From the NCBI GenBank assembly GCA_013400975.1, contig WBMZ01004647.1, forward strand, positions 62,001-126,000: DNA of 64,000 nt, written 5' to 3'. The stretch comes from Atrichornis clamosus (lineage: Eukaryota; Chordata; Aves; Passeriformes; Menuridae). This document shows positions 13,249-25,120 of the stretch, one piece after another (position 1 is the stretch's first letter; every line of letters starts with the position of its first letter). The position numbers and the translations under genes were made by a program. The notes below the pieces were generated by a model. It was not told where the DNA came from. It did not search any database and saw only the letters and a list, made by a program, of their open reading frames with translations.

Positions 13249-14649
13249 CCTTAGTAACAACTAGAAAAAAATGGACAATGTAAAATTTACTAGGAGCAAA
13301 TGTTTCACATCAGTAAAACTGAAAATACTTGACATTTCCTTTTTTTAGCTTTCCTTGAACAGTAGTGATGCTGCACTTTAACCATATGGTTTAAATGCTG
13401 CTCAATGTCTGTGCTACTTTTTCTAGTAGAGGTCCCTGGGGAAGGTAGCAGAAAGACATCATAGCTTTTATCTGCAAGGAGGGCTTTGAAGCTAAAAGCT
13501 CCAATAAAAGTGTTGTTTCAATGTCTAACACAGGAATTGAATAATATCTGGATTATGGTATTCTAGTTTGTACCATGGATAATTGAATGACCTATTTAGT
13601 GACAGCTACTTGATCAGGGGATGAGTTAAATTTTCTGTTTATAATGTTCTTTCATCTAAGGCATATTTAATCCCAGGAAAAGCCACATATGCCTATCAAG
13701 GAAACAATAGTCTTTTACTATACTATTAGCTCAAAATGGACAAAACTGTTCTTGTGAAAAGTTGCCAAAGAGGAACAGTTAATATTACTGTGTGATGCAG
13801 CAGTTACTACCTTGGTTCTTGAAACCAAATCCTAACAGCCTTTCTAATTTTAACAAAGTAAAAGGAAAATTCCAGTCAATAATTTAAATGAAACTTTTGC
13901 TTATTTTGATCATTATTGCTAAAACTAATCAGTTTGGTTTTTGAATAACAAGTGAGCAATACTTAGGTTGTCTGACTGAGCACTAAAATAGCCCTTTGTG
14001 ATATTCAGCAAGCCTTATTTCAAATAAGCATTAAAATGTGCGAAAGGTTGTTCAGACTATGACCTTTTCAAAACTGCTGTCGCTGTGATGCACATTTCCT
14101 GCTCTTGGTGACATTGGGTGATGTGTTTGGCAGAATAGAGGATTGCCTGCTGTGCTGCAATTGAAAAGCAATCAACCATTTGAATAAAGGTCCATGTATC
14201 TGTGATGAGGCAAACGTGTAATTTGTTCCCTGCTTTGTTTTAAAGAAACTCTTTTTGCCACTAGTTTGATGTTAAATGAATAATAAATGCTTTCCAAAAG
14301 AGAAAGATAATATGTGAGAAAGACAAACACAGTTAATGCTAGTTAGAGCTAGGTATTTAATTGAAAGTAATGAATTACTGGCTTGAAACTGCTCAGAGGA
14401 CATCAGTCTCTATTTACACTTGGAGCCAGCAGTGCTCTTAACCCAAATCTATTCAGCTGTTTGTGTCAGACCTGTGTGAGTGCTCCATTCCCCCCATGTA
14501 AGGCCAGTAGCATGTCTGTATTCCACAGACCATTTTACCAATTTAATGGTCACTGGTCAAATGTAAGGAGGGTAATGAAGGGGATTTCTACGAGGCTTAC
14601 TATTGTGCTCAAGGATCACTTCCTAGCAGTGAAAGAGAATTAGGCAACC
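13249..14649 (+). other. FSTL5: Intronic sequence, no gene seen
   Basis: AT-rich, with no recognised coding, RNA or repeat features. The stretch 14040-14240 is less AT-rich and looks non-repetitive; it could be a conserved noncoding element, but nothing in a single sequence can show that. An 86-codon open frame at 14383-14643 has no recognisable features. Confidence 0.45.
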
Positions 14650-15080
14650 CTTTCTTGGTTCCCATGAGCATGAGAACTGTCCTTGCTAGGATAGTCATGT
14701 CACCTGAGGGAACTGGCAGAGCCCTGGGCTATGAGGTAGCACACAGGACCTTGCTGTGTGGGCCCTGGGCACAGGGCCAGAGCACTGCTCAGCACCACTT
14801 TGGTCGTGGAATTGATTTTGGTACAAGCAGAAATCTGAACACGGCACCTCAGTGGAGGAAAAGTTGTACAGTGGAGTTGTCACAGTTGTTTGCTCTGATA
14901 ACAAAGCAGGTGTTTAACAGCTCTGTGAGCTTATTGAGGCAGGAACCCACAGAAAACCTTTGTAATTGCAGGAGGCGAGGGCCAGGCAGCTGCTGAGCCC
15001 CTTGATGTGGGCACCTGGAGTGGAGTAAGACTATAAAGTGGTTGCTACCAGGAAGAGGGAGGAGCAGGTGAAGGCTCTGG
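14650..15080. other. GC-elevated patch of unknown origin
   Basis: About 430 bases are clearly richer in G and C than the surrounding intron, with a sharp start after 14640. There are few CpGs, so it is not a CpG island. Overlapping open frames of 113 codons (+) and 69 codons (-) are composition effects without family resemblance. It may be the remnant of a transposable element or old retroposed sequence that I do not recognise. Confidence 0.4.
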
Positions 15081-15779
15081 AGAGTGAGAAAAGTTTCTGC
15101 CTGCTAAGCAAAAGATGGTTTTTTTGTAGTTCTGGTTATGTTGTGATTTCTGGTCATTTTATTGTGTGTTGGTTTTGCTCCTTGTCTTCAATTTGATTCA
15201 AGCAGAGGAGGTATAATTTGATTTTTCTCTTTTCTGAGGAACCTAAATTCTGTGAATTTTGCTGAAGATGACTGCTAAGTGCTGGCAAGAGAAATAGATT
15301 CATATGGCCTTCATATAACAATGCTAAGCTGATTATTTCTGGCTGACAGATGTACCTTTTTAGGGGAGGTTTCAATATTTCAGGTTAATAGCTGGGTACT
15401 TAACACTTACAGATCTCCTTGGTATTACTTGGTATTGTTTTGTTCTCTTTTTTCTTACTGCAATTTTGCATATTATTTCCCTTATAAGTGTGGCACTTTC
15501 TCCTAATTTGTTCCAATTTGCCTTAATAGAACAATAAGAAAGCTACTTTATTGAATACAGGTCCCTAGTCTCCAAAGTGTACTTATACTTTGATTATACT
15601 TTGATTTTAAGGTTGAAAAGAGCCTGTGCAGTCATAATGTCTGTGACTATTTTTGTTAATCACAAATAATATTGATTGATAAATTGATAAATTGGCATTG
15701 ATCAATATTGAGCCTCCCAGAAGCTCTCAATCAAGTTCTATGGAGGTGTAAATTTTTACAGTGCTTCTAATGACCCTAC
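15081..15779 (+). other. FSTL5: Intronic sequence, no gene seen
   Basis: AT-rich. A small direct repeat of ATACTTTGATT lies near 15586-15606. A 30-40 bp stretch near 15610 faintly resembles an antisense CR1 tail, too weakly to call. Confidence 0.45.
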
Positions 15780-15868
15780 AAGGAAGGAGGGAGGAAGAGG
15801 AAAGGGTGTGTGTGTGTCTGTGTGTGAGTGCAGAGGAGGCAGGCAGGGAAGAATAGAGGAGAGGATAG
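15780..15868. repeat. Compound GA-rich / GT microsatellite
   Basis: A purine-rich GGAGGGAGGAAGAGG run (15780-15806) is followed by an interrupted (GT)n over roughly 15807-15829, then another purine-rich GAGGAGGCAGGCAGGG run to about 15868. The tract is strongly strand-asymmetric. Confidence 0.8.
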
Positions 15869-16015
15869 TACAAGACTCAGTCAAAAACTGGTTTTACACA
15901 CAGGCAAAGTAAACTATTGTATAAAGCACTCCAGCTTACTTGACTGATGCTGAAAGAAAACCATGACACAGCAAGATAATGATCAGCCATGTGTGTGATT
16001 TCCTTTCACTCCTAC

Positions 16016-16037
16016 GGGTGGGAGCAGGGCTGAGGGG
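16016..16037 (+). other. Canonical G-quadruplex motif on + strand
   Basis: Four G runs (16016-16018, 16020-16022, 16027-16029, 16034-16037) are separated by loops of 1, 4 and 4 bases, satisfying the G3+N1-7 rule. It lies inside a GC-richer patch (about 16000-16170) on the sense strand of the FSTL5 intron, so it would also be in the pre-mRNA. Confidence 0.7.
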
Positions 16038-16170
16038 TGTGAGCTGGAAGGGGCTGGCACTGAGGGCCATGGGCTGCAACTGCAGGTGCTCATTCTGCCC
16101 CTGCATGGCTGTGGGGCTTTTGTTAGTCCTTGTTTTCCACCCTCCTGTCTTTGAACCACTGCTGCAGCCC

Positions 16171-19100
16171 ATGCAAACTTCTGTTTTATGAATAAGGATC
16201 TATTTCAGGTAGCATTTCTCTATTTTGTTAAAAATCATTGTATTCAGACTCTATGACTGTGATTAAATTGGTGCTTTAATGATTTTCTTTATGCTAAAAG
16301 CCAAAAATGTTAAGATTTTTGTCTTCTACAAGATTTTTTTCTTCATACCTGTGATGTGACAAAATTTAATACTTTCTCTTCTACCAAATTTAATTAGACA
16401 AATGGCTCTTTGTTTATATTAAGAGAAATGAGCTTTGTACTTGACTATCGTACCTTGGGGATTTTTTATTGTCAATGTTGTTATTGTGTGATCAGGAAAA
16501 GTGCCTGAGTAGTCTTTCTCAGCAATAATTTCTTGCCATAGTTCTTTCCTCTTTCTCTGTGTCCTTCTGCTCCACTACTGCACATAGACAAAGAAGTTCA
16601 GAATGTACTGGACAGCTCTTCGATTTACTTTTTTCTTAAGTCCTGTGCTTAAACTTAAGATCCTAGAAAAACTGGGGTGGAAAAAAATCTTGAATGTGAA
16701 GAGATGAGAAAAGACTTTTAAGTGGGAAGACAAGAGACACCCCTGTATTTAATCTTAACTTTTAAAAGAATGTGAGGTTGGATTATTTTATTAAGCTTGC
16801 ATTTTTAAATTTATGGTCTTGAAGGTGATTTTTGGAGATCAGGGGCTATATTTCCTTCAACTTGTATGAGTTTCATATTGTAGTTAGTGGTATTAAAGAC
16901 TGGTTAAATTGAAGATGACCTATAATTGTTAGGGATAAGTCAGTTGCAGGAAGAAAAGCGAATAAATATGGAGTAAGAATTTTTCTTTGTTGCTTTAAGA
17001 ATTTGTGAGAAATATGTATGTATCAGTATGTAATTTATAGTAGATGCACATTTAAAATTACTTTGCATGCAAATCCAAGAACACAACCACAATAGTGTGA
17101 GTGGAGATCTCTCTATACACCACCACTCTGTCCCAGGAGACCATATTGCAGAGGTCCAGTTTCTTCAGAAAAATATATGAAATATAAATTCCTGGTAGTG
17201 TGTCCAGAACTATGGCTAGAGTTTGGAATGCACATAAAGCAGTATTCAGTTGTTAAAACAGTACTGTTTGTTACAGTAGTGGCTCACACAACAAACAACT
17301 AACCAAAGATGCTATAGTTTAAAGTCAAGACATGGTAAGGCCCTGTAATACCAGATTTGGAACATAGTTTGGTAAGAAGAGTTTGAAATCCTTTATCTCT
17401 TTAATTTATTAAGATATGTGCTGTTAGTTTTGTGGTGGAAAAAGATTTCCATAAACATTTTATGGACAAAATTTGAATATTTTTTAAATTTATTCCCAAA
17501 TAATCAACTAATTTCTTTAAATTTTGTCCCTTGCCCAAATATTCCTAACCAAAATTAAAAATGTGAGATTACTGAAGAACTTCAGATACCATGAGTGATG
17601 GATAATGAGTAAAGCAGATTTAGTGTCATGTTCAGTCCATGTAATTGCAAGCTGTTCTTGCTAGCGAGAAGAAAATTTGTTAAAGAACTGTTTCTAAAAT
17701 GCTACAGTTTAAAAATAGACAAAGTCTAGAGCTTTAATATTTATGAGCAGATTCTCACAGTTCATGCTGAGGTCATGCTCAGTGTTAATGCCCTATGAGT
17801 GTTAACAGTAGGTGGTGATCAATCTTATTTGCTACTGAAACTTGAGGCTGCACTGAACACTTACCTAAATAAGGATTACAGTCTTTGTTGAGCCTTTCAT
17901 AGATGGTGTTTTAAAAAAAGATACAGCTGTAGGGATGGAATTGTCATTTACAGAATGGTTTTAAATAAAAGAGCGGGGAAGTGAGACACAGGACTTTTGA
18001 CTCCAGAAATCACCATTTGTACACAAGATGTTGGTGCATTGTCTTCAAAAATAGTTTCCACTTTGTTTTACATGAGACATAGGTAATACAGCAATTGACG
18101 ATAGAAGCCATGAATGCAAATTATATTGTTAGGGAAATAAGAAAACAGTCTGAGTTCATGAGAGAATGCTTAACATACAGAGAACCTGTGTGTGTGTTCC
18201 AGCCCAGGGCCAACTGTAGAACGTGGTGATTCATATTCTCATGAATTTCCCAAGTTTCTATATGGAATGTTTCTCTAAACTGATTAGATAAAAGCAAAAA
18301 GTGTATGTTTCTGTGAGTCTTTTGCATGCTAAAACATTCACTTAATTTCTGACTTTAGATGATGCAAGTGTCACCTACAACTTGTTCAACTCTGGGTGCA
18401 GTTGAACTAACCTTTAAATAGGAAACCTGTATGAGGAATCCTAACTGACAATTTGAAATTGTTTTAGCTTTTAAGAAAAGAAAGTAATAAATACAATTCC
18501 ACTTTTTCCACTTTTTAAAAATAGAAATTCTAATTTTTTATTGTTCTATCGTTTTATAGCTCTTTAGAGTTTTAAATTTCAAGAGAATCTGAAAAGCCTA
18601 TGTGACTGCTTTGGCTGTCTTGAGTGTATTACATTTTTAGTGATAGTCCTTAAAGTGTGATATTTCTTTTTAACTTAAGGCTGTGATACTCTAAATGTTT
18701 CCTGACTTGCTTTCAGATGGAACAAAATACATTTTGTTTCCAGTAGTACTGTAAATCCTCTTAGAATGTGTAGATATACTTATTTTTGGCTGAAAATTAA
18801 CTCATATGGTTACATACTTCCTATTTTTGTGTTGTGGCACTTGTCTAATGTAGACTTGCCTATTATCACACAAGTAATAACAATTGTTGGAAAAATATTA
18901 GCATCCATGGCTAGATTATTTGTCATCCTGACTTACTGGTTTTCAGTCTCTTAATATTGAATATGCTCTTCTGCTTACTGTCTCAACTAAATTACTGAAT
19001 TATATCTAAATATGGGAACCTAAGTTCATCTTGGACTAATCTACTTTCTAAATCTAAGTGCTTAGATAGATGAACAGCCTTCTGAAAAGCTTGGTGTTTT

Positions 19101-22040
19101 TGATGGTCACCTGAATGGATGATGCATCATAAGCAATTTTATCCCAGGATACTTGTCTACACTGTCATTCAAAAACCCCCACCAAACAGCCAAAAAAAAC
19201 CCCTAAAAGCCTCAATGAACTGAAAAAAATCTCATCCATTATCAAGGATCAAAAGTATACCTCCGTTAATAATAATTCCAGGAAGGAAAAGTAATAGTGT
19301 CAATTTCTTGATGGTGACTGAAATAGTAATGTGTTTGTGAATGGGCTGCAAGTCACAGCCCATATTGGTTTAAAATATGGGGATTTTTTTGTTAATGACA
19401 AGATTCCTATAGCTGTGTAGTAGTTCTAGTCCAAGTTGAAAATTATACAAGTACCTATTTTGGAAACAAAAAATATAATGAAGAATTTGCCAAATATAGT
19501 GATTTTTGCAAGTTAGACTGGAGCAGTGAAAAGCAGTAGAAGTTTATCTTACTAAAGTTGGGTTTTTTTTTGTTTGTTTGTTTAATTTATATCTAAACTT
19601 ATATCTTAGTATCTCATAGTAAATTGTATTTATTGATTACATTTTCATAATTGGGTGCAGGTTTAGATGAAATTTATATTTGTGAACATTTTGTCACCTC
19701 ATTTGCAATTGCACAGATCTTATGTATTTCCTTGTTATGAGTGATCTGGTAATCTGGTAACCACAGTTTGGTGGCCTGTTTCAGAATATAATTTTAAACA
19801 GTTTTTTCTTAAATATGTAAAGTAAAAATATGTGCGGTAAATATGTACTATAAACCACTTGAGGCACTACATAGCTGCTCCTTTTCAGCACAGAACAGTG
19901 CTTGTTAAACGCGCTAGAATTAAAGCTATAACTTAATGCTAACTGAAGGCTTCAGATTACGTCTGGGGAAAGAATCCTGCTTCTATTGAAATCAATGGGA
20001 ATTTTACCACATCCTCCAATTGAAAGAGTTGCATATGCAGTGATGCATGCAAATTTATGTATTGTTGTGGAATAGTTAATGGTGTAAAATGAAGACATAC
20101 ATGAAACATTTCATAACAAATATAAGTTTTCATTAGGGCAAAAAGTTGCTTGTTTATTGCTGTACATAATAATTGGTAAATGTTGACATATTCCAATATT
20201 ATAAATATCAATATTTATTATGTAAATCATTCTCCCTTATCTGAAGGAAGGTGTTTTACATTCAGGCATCAGATTCAATTATAGTACTCAAATGAAATCC
20301 CAAGTGAAGTCTTAAATGGGTTCTATTTTCATAACATGCAGCACAGTACATTGTTGAGTCACCACACATCTCTCAGTAATTCAGAGTGGTTTTCAGATGG
20401 GGATCTTTATCTTCAATTCAGAAAGCAGAAATAATAATGGTTTATGGACTTTGGCCTCAAACTGTAACAATTCGATCACTTCAAAGATGTTCTTAGATTC
20501 TGTGGCATATACATGACCTCCACTGTAAAGTACTCTTGGACATTGCAAAACTGTATTTGAGCTTAGCATTAGTAGAAGGAAATTGGGAAATAGGGTTTGC
20601 ACTAAACTCTGTCAATTAATATCTATTACTGGTATGTAGTGGTGATGCATTGGCACAAGGAGAAATATTTTCAAAAACTTACGGGGAAGGTTTTAGGGTT
20701 CAATTGGGTTTTCCTGTTTCAGGTCATTTTGGTGCATGAGCAGTTAAACTCATTATCAATCTGGTCTATAGATGTGTATAAAAATCACTGTAGTGTAGTT
20801 ATATCAACCATACAACACCTGAGGTGAATATGTAGTCCTATCAACTTTGTGCTGAAATTGTTATCAAGTAATATAGCGAAAGCATGTCATTAGAGCCAAA
20901 TTTCATGGTTGTGTGCTTTCTGTAGTACATTTGTCTAGAAAATTTGTGCTGTATGAGAAAGCAAGAAATCATAGCATGGTTGTCTAATAGACCTGTAGGC
21001 TTCAGAAGAAAAAAAGTGGTAAGATTTTATTTCTGCTGCTGAAGTGAAGAACATAAATTCTTAGTGGTTTGAAGAAATGTGTGTCAAGCTATGGTATTGA
21101 CATGTTAACACTTCACTACAGAAAATGAATCTAATATGACCAAATTACTACCAAGTTATGCATTGCAATTTGCCTGTTCATTCTACTTTTACATGGGTTG
21201 GCCAAATATTATTCAGCTAGGCTGTGAGGATAAGGAAAGTATGGCAAAGAATTAAAATACTAGGTGTTAGTTCTGGAGTTTAGGTGTGTGGAGCAAGGGA
21301 ATAAAATGAAGTAACAGTGAAGGGCAGTGTCTATTCTCATACTTGGAGACGTAGTGTTTTTATACATATTTTATGACACAATTATGTTATCAGAACACCT
21401 ATGGAATTGGCAATTGCAATTACCAATTCTGTTTTCATTTTCGGATCACTTTCACATCATACCCTTTCTTTTGCCAAGAAGCCATAGTTAGTTCTACAGC
21501 AGTCAAAATGGAAACTGAAGAGATGGAAATATTGTTATGCACTGAACTTCCCCTTTCATCAAGAGATCTGCTACTGACAACAGTATTTATCTAACGTGTT
21601 GGCAGCAGCACAGATAGGATAGAAAGTGGAGGCTATCAAAAATGGCTTTGGTAGTCTAATGTAGACAGTCTATTTCCATGTTTTAGGAGCAGAAGGAACT
21701 GGAAGTTATGGGTAGCAGAAACTCCTCTATCTGTGCTGCAGCACTCGTAAAGCTCTGTTTGCTGTCCAAATCACATTTGTCCTCATTGAGATACCACTAG
21801 AGGCTCATATGACTCGTTCTAGCCACCATTCACTTGATATAGCACTCCTGCTCTCCCATGTTCTCTTTCCTGAAATATTGTATTGTCACCACAAAGATTT
21901 TGTTGACGAGCTGACCCAGCTCTTGTTATCCTCATGTATCAGTCTTGATGTGTGAAAGTCAATTTTATCTCCCTGTCAGAGTTTGAGAAGCTTCTGGAAG
22001 ATCCTGTTAATCACATGGTTTAGTTTTAGGTAGTACTGCA
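16171..22040 (+). other. FSTL5: Intronic sequence, no gene seen
   Basis: AT-rich DNA with only short random open frames (longest about 84 codons). A C/A-rich tract lies at 19171-19206 and a GTTT-repeat run at about 19562-19584. No exon with FSTL5 resemblance was seen. Confidence 0.5.
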
Positions 22041-22102
22041 AAGAGCACAGAGTTGGATTCGATCCTTATGGGTCCCTTCCAATTGGAGATGTTATGATCT
22101 AA
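22041..22102 (+). mobile_element. Short CR1 LINE 3' tail
   Basis: This about 60-bp fragment matches the 3' untranslated end of CR1 in + orientation: GTTGGATTCGATCC, then GGGTCCCTTCCAA, ending in GATGTTATGATCT. It sits about 360 bp upstream of the FSTL5 exon and is too short to define a subfamily. Confidence 0.75.
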
Positions 22103-22425
22103 ATTCTGGAGAATGTATTGTCCTATTACACATATTAATATAGCGATCTTAAGGTGACAAACTTTAATATACATTTTAAAAGACTTGATTTATTATTAAT
22201 TTTTAAATGAAGAATAAATCTTGTTACTAGGTCTTGCTCTTAATTACAGTTAACCTATGACAATGACTAAAAGTATAAAAGTCATGATAGAGTCTAAGTT
22301 TGTTTAATATCAGGCTGACCTATGTTAAACATCAGTCAAGGATGTAATAAAAGACATCGTCTCACTTCATTTATACAATTCAGCCATTTTTGTATCTTGC
22401 ATAAAATTAGGCAAAATGTAATTCC

Positions 22426-22717
<292 letters not shown>

Positions 22718-23221
22718 TGAACAATACCAGGAATGTTGCTGTTGGGTATGTGTTTTCAACCAGTTCAGTTAAATCTCTGTGAAGTCTACACCAACCGTAC
22801 AGTGAATGAATGACTCGAAATGTTAATACAATAAGTGTTGCACTCCAGAGATATTTTATGGACTTTTTTCCCTTTTGTTTGTACTCAGTGCTCTGGGCAA
22901 TCACCCCTTTTTAGCCAGTTGTCCCTTAGAAACTAATCTACGGCAGCTTGCCTTACAAATGTGGCTGCTGACCTCATTCATCTGAATGTGCTTAGAGTCC
23001 CAAAGCCTGAAGGATATTAATCTTTGTTACACTAAAAACAGAATTTAGGTTTTCTGAGAGATTTTAGAAGGTTGCAGGACCTGTGCTCAAATTGGGTGCT
23101 AAAGTTAATAGATCAGCAGCTTGTACATGGCTAAATGGGTATTTCTTGCTTTGAATTTGGACAATTAAGAGTTTACTTGTGTACTTATCAAAGCATGCAA
23201 GATTAGTTACTTTTTAATCTT

Positions 23222-23258
23222 CTGAATGCTGAGAGAAGCCAGGCTGAATGCTGAGAGA
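23222..23258 (+). repeat. 15-bp direct repeat, period 22
   Basis: CTGAATGCTGAGAGA occurs at 23222-23236 and 23244-23258, separated by 7 bases. It is a minor local duplication. Confidence 0.85.
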
Positions 23259-24420
23259 TACACCTTATGTTAAGCGTTTGATGCTGACGATGTCAACAAT
23301 TGCAGCATGCTCTTTGTGTGTAATTCAAGCACACCTTGCAGCTTTCTGGAACTCTGCCAATACAGACCTTGATTAAGCATGTTTATGAGTGCTTTGACAG
23401 GTTTCCACTGGTTAAAACAAGTGGATGACTTAGGTGGGAGGGGAAATATTTTTAAATAAGGCCCTTTTTTAATTGTCTACCTATCGCCTTTCCTCCTTAC
23501 AAACATAAGCAACCTTTAAGTTCAGCAACTTCATCAAAATATGCTAAGGTACAGGTGTCCATAGGTTAAACTGGGGGTGTGGGAATCTAATGGGAACTAC
23601 ACATGTAAGTAACGCAGAAGTTAAAAACTAACTGTGGACACTGTGTACGACTGATATCACAATATATAGGCTTTAAGTAAGTAGCATGTGTTCTAAGTCG
23701 GTAGTGGAGAATTAAAATTTGATTCTAGGAGTATAACACATGGGGTTTGTAAGGAATGGTTTGTGCAATAATAACAAAACATGAATGTTTCCATCTTAAC
23801 AATCACAGTATCTTTTTGAAAAACTTTGATGCAGTACTCTGATAGAAGAAATGACAGCAAAAATTACAAAATGTTTAAACTTATGGGGCTAATTTCAGTT
23901 CTTTAGAGTGGTATATGCAATACAAATAAATTCAGAGCATGTTTGGGAAAAATTAGTATTGCTGTATTTTTCCCCCTTAGGAAAAGAGAGATTTATTTAC
24001 AGAAATGATAAATGAAACAGTACTTTAGGTAAAAAAAATCATCCAAATGCTGCCTAAAGTTTTGCTAGCTCATCTTTGTTTTAAATTCACCATGTTACTT
24101 TCATAGTTATTGTTCTGGACAATGGAGTATCTGAATGGTGTTCAACTTCAAACACCTAATTTAGATGTTGGATTAAAAAAGTAGATTTCTCCTTCAGTCA
24201 ATTACAATCTTCAGTAAAAGACTAGGGTATCCGAGTGACTGTCTGAGATGTCTTCTGAAAACTGTTACTCATCAAGATATTCAAGTCCTCTAACTTGGGC
24301 TATATCTAAATGCCTAAAATTAGTGTAAAATATTTCATTTTCTCCTTTCTCATCTTGTGTTGACTTCAGTGGTGTTAAACAGGTGAGACTGGAGAGAGTT
24401 ATTTTTCTTTAAATTATTTC

Positions 24421-24434
24421 ATATATATATATAT
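24421..24434. repeat. (AT)n microsatellite
   Basis: Seven perfect AT units, 14 bases. Confidence 0.9.
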
Positions 24435-25104
24435 GGGCCTTGTCAATCTCGATTTCTTCCACATTAACTGTAGCTCATTCACTGCTGTAGTACAGCACAG
24501 TGCTGTTAAGGCACTGTTGCCTTTCATGACTGTTGTCAGTCCTCCAACATTTACTATATCTTTATGGTAAAGGAGGCAGAAGATGTAAAGCTGTTTTTAT
24601 GTGTCTTCTTTCTTTTACAAAACATTTCTAAGCTAACCACTAGAAGATTGCCTTCAATAAATCTGAAGGTTCTGCCAGTTACAGGTCAAAAATATTAAAA
24701 AAACTAATAGGAAAAAACCCTTAACAGTGCTACTTTTGGGTAGAGAAGGTGAACCCCATCCCTACTGATGGTGTCAGAAGGGCACTGCCACATGTCCTCC
24801 TCGTTAGTTTAGCTCACATCCTCTAGCACAAATGGTCTCACTTCAAGGAGCTGCTTCGGAGACAAGAAAAATTCAGAAAAATCAGAAAAAAATATTCTGA
24901 GCATTTTGTTTAGGCTTTCACAAAATTCTTTAGTAGAGGCTAGTCTAAACTGGATCGGGGAATGAAGGAAAGTGCCTACAAGATGCTGTTACATATGGTA
25001 ATCACTGTCAACAATGACAATATTAAGACAGCAGTTAAATATTTTTACTTTCTGGTTTATTGCTAATCATTGATTTTCAGATCAATCTACTGTGTGTTTA
25101 ATGC

Positions 25105-25120
25105 TTTTTTTTTTTTTTTT
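25105..25120. repeat. Poly-T run (16 bases)
   Basis: An uninterrupted T homopolymer within AT-rich intron. No adjacent retroposed gene was recognised. Confidence 0.85.

Noticed and set aside
14655..14996. 113-codon open frame on + in the GC-elevated patch
   Set aside because: Reduced stop density from GC content explains it; there is no ATG at its start and no family resemblance.
15608..15650. Possible antisense CR1 tail (AAGGTTGAAAAGAGCCTGTG)
   Set aside because: Only a few words match the CR1 end and neither flank extends the match, so it is too weak to call.
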